Shown in pieces: positions 61,904 through 64,000 of a stretch of 64,000 nt of DNA. The notes beneath the pieces are model-generated. The model was not told where the DNA came from, ran no database searches, and saw only the letters and a list, made by a program, of their open reading frames with translations. The DNA is from CAIXSC01 sp046349855. Lineage in GTDB: Bacteria; Planctomycetota; Planctomycetia; Pirellulales; Pirellulaceae. How positions within the stretch are numbered: the stretch's first letter is position 1; each line of letters opens with the position of its first letter. The translations under genes were made by a program, and so were the position numbers. The stretch lies in NCBI GenBank assembly GCA_046349855.1, contig JAXMBM010000022.1, positions 1 through 64,000 on the forward strand, read 5' to 3'.

Positions 61904-64000
61904 ATGGAACATTCGCGTCCCCATCCCGATGCCCTGCTCGCCCAGGTGCAGGCCGACGCGGCGCCGTCGCGACGCGGAACGCTGCGGATTTTTTTCGGTT
62001 ATGCCGCCGGCGTCGGCAAGACCTACTCGATGCTGCAGTCAGCGCGACTGGCCGCCGCCCAGGGACACGAGGTCGTGGTGGGCTATGTCGAACCGCATGC
62101 GCGGCCGGAGACGCAGGCGCTGCTGGCGGGCCTCGAATCGTTACCGGTCCAGTCGCTAACCTATCGCGCGGTCACGCTCCAGGAATTCGATGTCGACGCG
62201 GCACTGCGGCGGCACCCGGAGATCGTGCTCGTCGACGAACTGGCTCACTCGAATGTCGAAGGCTGTCGGCACGGTAAGCGTTGGCAGGATGTGGAAGAGT
62301 TGCTGCAGGCCGGCATCACGGTCTGGACGACCCTGAATGTGCAGCACATCGAGAGCCTCAACGACGTGATCGGACAGATCACGGGCGTGGTCGTGCGGGA
62401 AACCATTCCCGACGGCGTGTTCGATTCGGCAGATGAAATCGAATTGGTCGACATCACGCCGGACGAACTGGTCGGCCGGCTGCGGGCCGGCAAAGTCTAT
62501 CTCCGGGAACAGGCGCAACGGGCGCTGGAGAAATTCTTCCAGAAGGGGAATCTGGCGGCGCTGCGCGAATTGGCGCTGCGTCAAGCCGCTCAGCGCGTCC
62601 ATACCGACGTCGAAACCGAACGGCAGGTGCGTGCGGCCTCAACCCCCTGGGCCACGACCGACCGGTTGCTCGTCTGCGTCGGTCCCAGCCCGACCACGGC
62701 GCGCGTCATCCGCACCGCCAAGCGCATGGCGATGGCGCTCGACGCCCCCTGGATGGCGGTCTCGGTGGACAGCGCCGTGGTGTCCGCCAACCGCTCGGCT
62801 CAACAGCGGATCTCGCAGCACTTCCGCCTGGCCGAACGCCTGGGAGCGGAAACGATCACCCTGTCCGGCGAGCATGTGGCCCAGACGATTCTCCAATTTG
62901 CCCGCGAGCGTAACGTGACCAAGTTGCTCGTGGGCAAAACCAACCAACCGCGGTGGCGTCGCCTGCTGTTTTCGACTGTCGTGGACGATCTGCTGGATCG
63001 GAGCGGACCGATCGACGTCTATGTGATTCACGGCGACGAATCGACGGACGCTGAAGCACCGCTGTCTCCTCCCGACAATCGCTCCCTTCCGCGCGTGGTC
63101 TGGCTGCAGGCGATACTTGCCGTGGGTGTCGCAGCGCTGCTCGACCTGGCTTGCCGACTCACCGGATTCGTGGATTCCGAAGCCAACACGGCGATGCTGT
63201 TTCTGGTGGCTGTGGCGTGGATCGCCTTTCGCCACGGGCGCGGACCGGCCATCCTGGCCAGCGTGCTGTCGGTGTTGGTGTTCGACTTCTTTTTCGTACC
63301 GCCCCATCTCACCCTGGCCGTCTCCGACGCCCAGTACCTGGTAACGTTTGCCGTCATGCTGGCGATCGGTCTGGTCATCAGTACCCTGGCATCGCGTCTC
63401 CGTTCCCAGGTCGAGAACACTCGGCTGCGCGAACACCGGACTGCCGCGCTGTACGACTTGGGCAAGCAGCTGGGTTCGATCTACGGGCAAACCTTCCTCG
63501 CCCTGGCCGCTGGCTCGAAAATCCGTGACCTGATCCAGGGGGAGGTTGCGATCTATCTGCAGCAACCGGCCGGGGGAATGGAAGTGGCATTCTCCAGTGA
63601 CGCCTCGATTGTGTCGCATCCGGTGAGCCTGCCCGCCGCTCAATGGGTCACCGAGCACGATCAATGCGCCGGTGCCGCCACGAATACCCTGCCCAACTCT
63701 CCGGCCCTCTTCTTCCCCCTCACCGGCTCCCAACGCACTCAGGGTGCCCTGGCCATCCGCGTTACTGATCCGGAACGCCTGCTGGCACCCGACACTCGTC
63801 GCCTGCTGGAGGCCTGCGCCAGCCAACTGGCTCTGGCGCTGGAACGCGACCAACTGGCGATCGAAGCAGCCGATGCCCGCATCCAGGCCGAAACCGAGCA
63901 GGTGCGGAGCAGCCTGTTGAGCAGCGTCTCGCACGATCTCAAGACTCCCCTGGCAGCCATCGCCGGCGCGAGCAGCAGCCTGTTGGAATCCGAGGCGCTC
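61904..64000 (+). CDS. kdpD: Osmosensitive K+ channel sensor histidine kinase KdpD (C-terminus beyond right edge)
   Basis: 699 codons are visible; the ATP-binding domain and the stop are beyond the right edge. The KdpD N-terminal domain (about 24-233) has Walker A GYAAGVGKT at 32-40 and the VDELAHSNVEGCRHGKRWQDVEEL block. A Usp-like segment (about 250-370), four transmembrane helices (about 405-500) and a GAF-like domain (about 520-645) follow. The HisKA phosphoacceptor is His677 in SVSHDLKTPLAAI. A kdpE response-regulator gene is expected just downstream. Normally it senses low K+ or turgor and induces the kdp operon. Confidence 0.96.
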   Translation, partial: MEHSRPHPDALLAQVQADAAPSRRGTLRIFFGYAAGVGKTYSMLQSARLAAAQGHEVVVGYVEPHARPETQALLAGLESLPVQSLTYRAVTLQEFDVDAALRRHPEIVLVDELAHSNVEGCRHGKRWQDVEELLQAGITVWTTLNVQHIESLNDVIGQITGVVVRETIPDGVFDSADEIELVDITPDELVGRLRAGKVYLREQAQRALEKFFQKGNLAALRELALRQAAQRVHTDVETERQVRAASTPWATTDRLLVCVGPSPTTARVIRTAKRMAMALDAPWMAVSVDSAVVSANRSAQQRISQHFRLAERLGAETITLSGEHVAQTILQFARERNVTKLLVGKTNQPRWRRLLFSTVVDDLLDRSGPIDVYVIHGDESTDAEAPLSPPDNRSLPRVVWLQAILAVGVAALLDLACRLTGFVDSEANTAMLFLVAVAWIAFRHGRGPAILASVLSVLVFDFFFVPPHLTLAVSDAQYLVTFAVMLAIGLVISTLASRLRSQVENTRLREHRTAALYDLGKQLGSIYGQTFLALAAGSKIRDLIQGEVAIYLQQPAGGMEVAFSSDASIVSHPVSLPAAQWVTEHDQCAGAATNTLPNSPALFFPLTGSQRTQGALAIRVTDPERLLAPDTRRLLEACASQLALALERDQLAIEAADARIQAETEQVRSSLLSSVSHDLKTPLAAIAGASSSLLESEAL

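Overview
The window is a high-GC chromosomal segment from a planctomycete. The lineage call rests on a cluster of PSCyt1/PSD1, DUF1552 and DUF1592 proteins, several very long Ser/Thr kinases (one with WD40 repeats next to an ECF sigma gene), a small protein with an LExR-VPS N-terminal motif, and tRNA-Ile/tRNA-Ala standing apart from any rRNA. High GC keeps antisense frames open, so many long ORFs opposite real genes are shadows and were left out.

Layout. 1-6636 (minus): three planctomycete secreted cytochrome-like/DUF proteins, the first cut by the left edge. 6916-9203 (plus): an NfeD-like membrane protein and a flotillin. 9396-11446 (minus): lpdA and rpsD. 11513-16181: a signalling block with a membrane Ser/Thr kinase, a GAF/AAA+/Fis enhancer-binding protein, and, divergently, a well-matched sigma-54 promoter ahead of a small LExR-VPS-motif protein, followed by the remnant of a kinase C-terminus. 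16223-17489: a RAYT-type Y1 transposase bracketed by REP-like repeat pairs. 17604-24941: a 2224-residue kinase/WD40 protein with its ECF sigma factor. 25406-27800: tRNA-Ser, a GT2 glycosyltransferase and an ATP-grasp protein.

27916-33890 (minus): a SUF iron-sulfur assembly run in the order sufR-like regulator, nuoB, sufC, sufB, sufD, Rieske-SufT fusion. 34249-36246: an NSS transporter with a 39-residue MetS-like partner. 36313-45402: S9 peptidase, amidase, gamma-carbonic anhydrase-like protein, PSP1 protein, bioB, a propeller protein, and leuC/leuD. 45582-47555: a large TlpA-like redoxin. 47848-48269: a compact tRNA-Ile/tRNA-Ala unit with a recognisable promoter and terminator. 48591-49105: a toxin-antitoxin pair whose toxin carries an in-frame stop. 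49541-55642: two paralogous secreted thioredoxin-like proteins flanking a beta-barrel-like protein and a kinase/TPR protein. 55639-56925: a PQQ-type propeller protein. 57166-64000 (plus): a kdp operon (extra small membrane ORF, kdpF, kdpA, kdpB, kdpC, kdpD) running off the right edge.

The most unusual parts are the sigma-54 module at 13.5-15.9 kb (activator with an altered GAFTGA loop, inverted-repeat candidate enhancer, exact GG-N10-GC promoter, small exported-type protein), the RAYT/REP unit, the suf cluster with nuoB inside and a Rieske-SufT fusion at its end, and the decayed toxin gene. All functional statements come from reading motifs and context; no database search was run.
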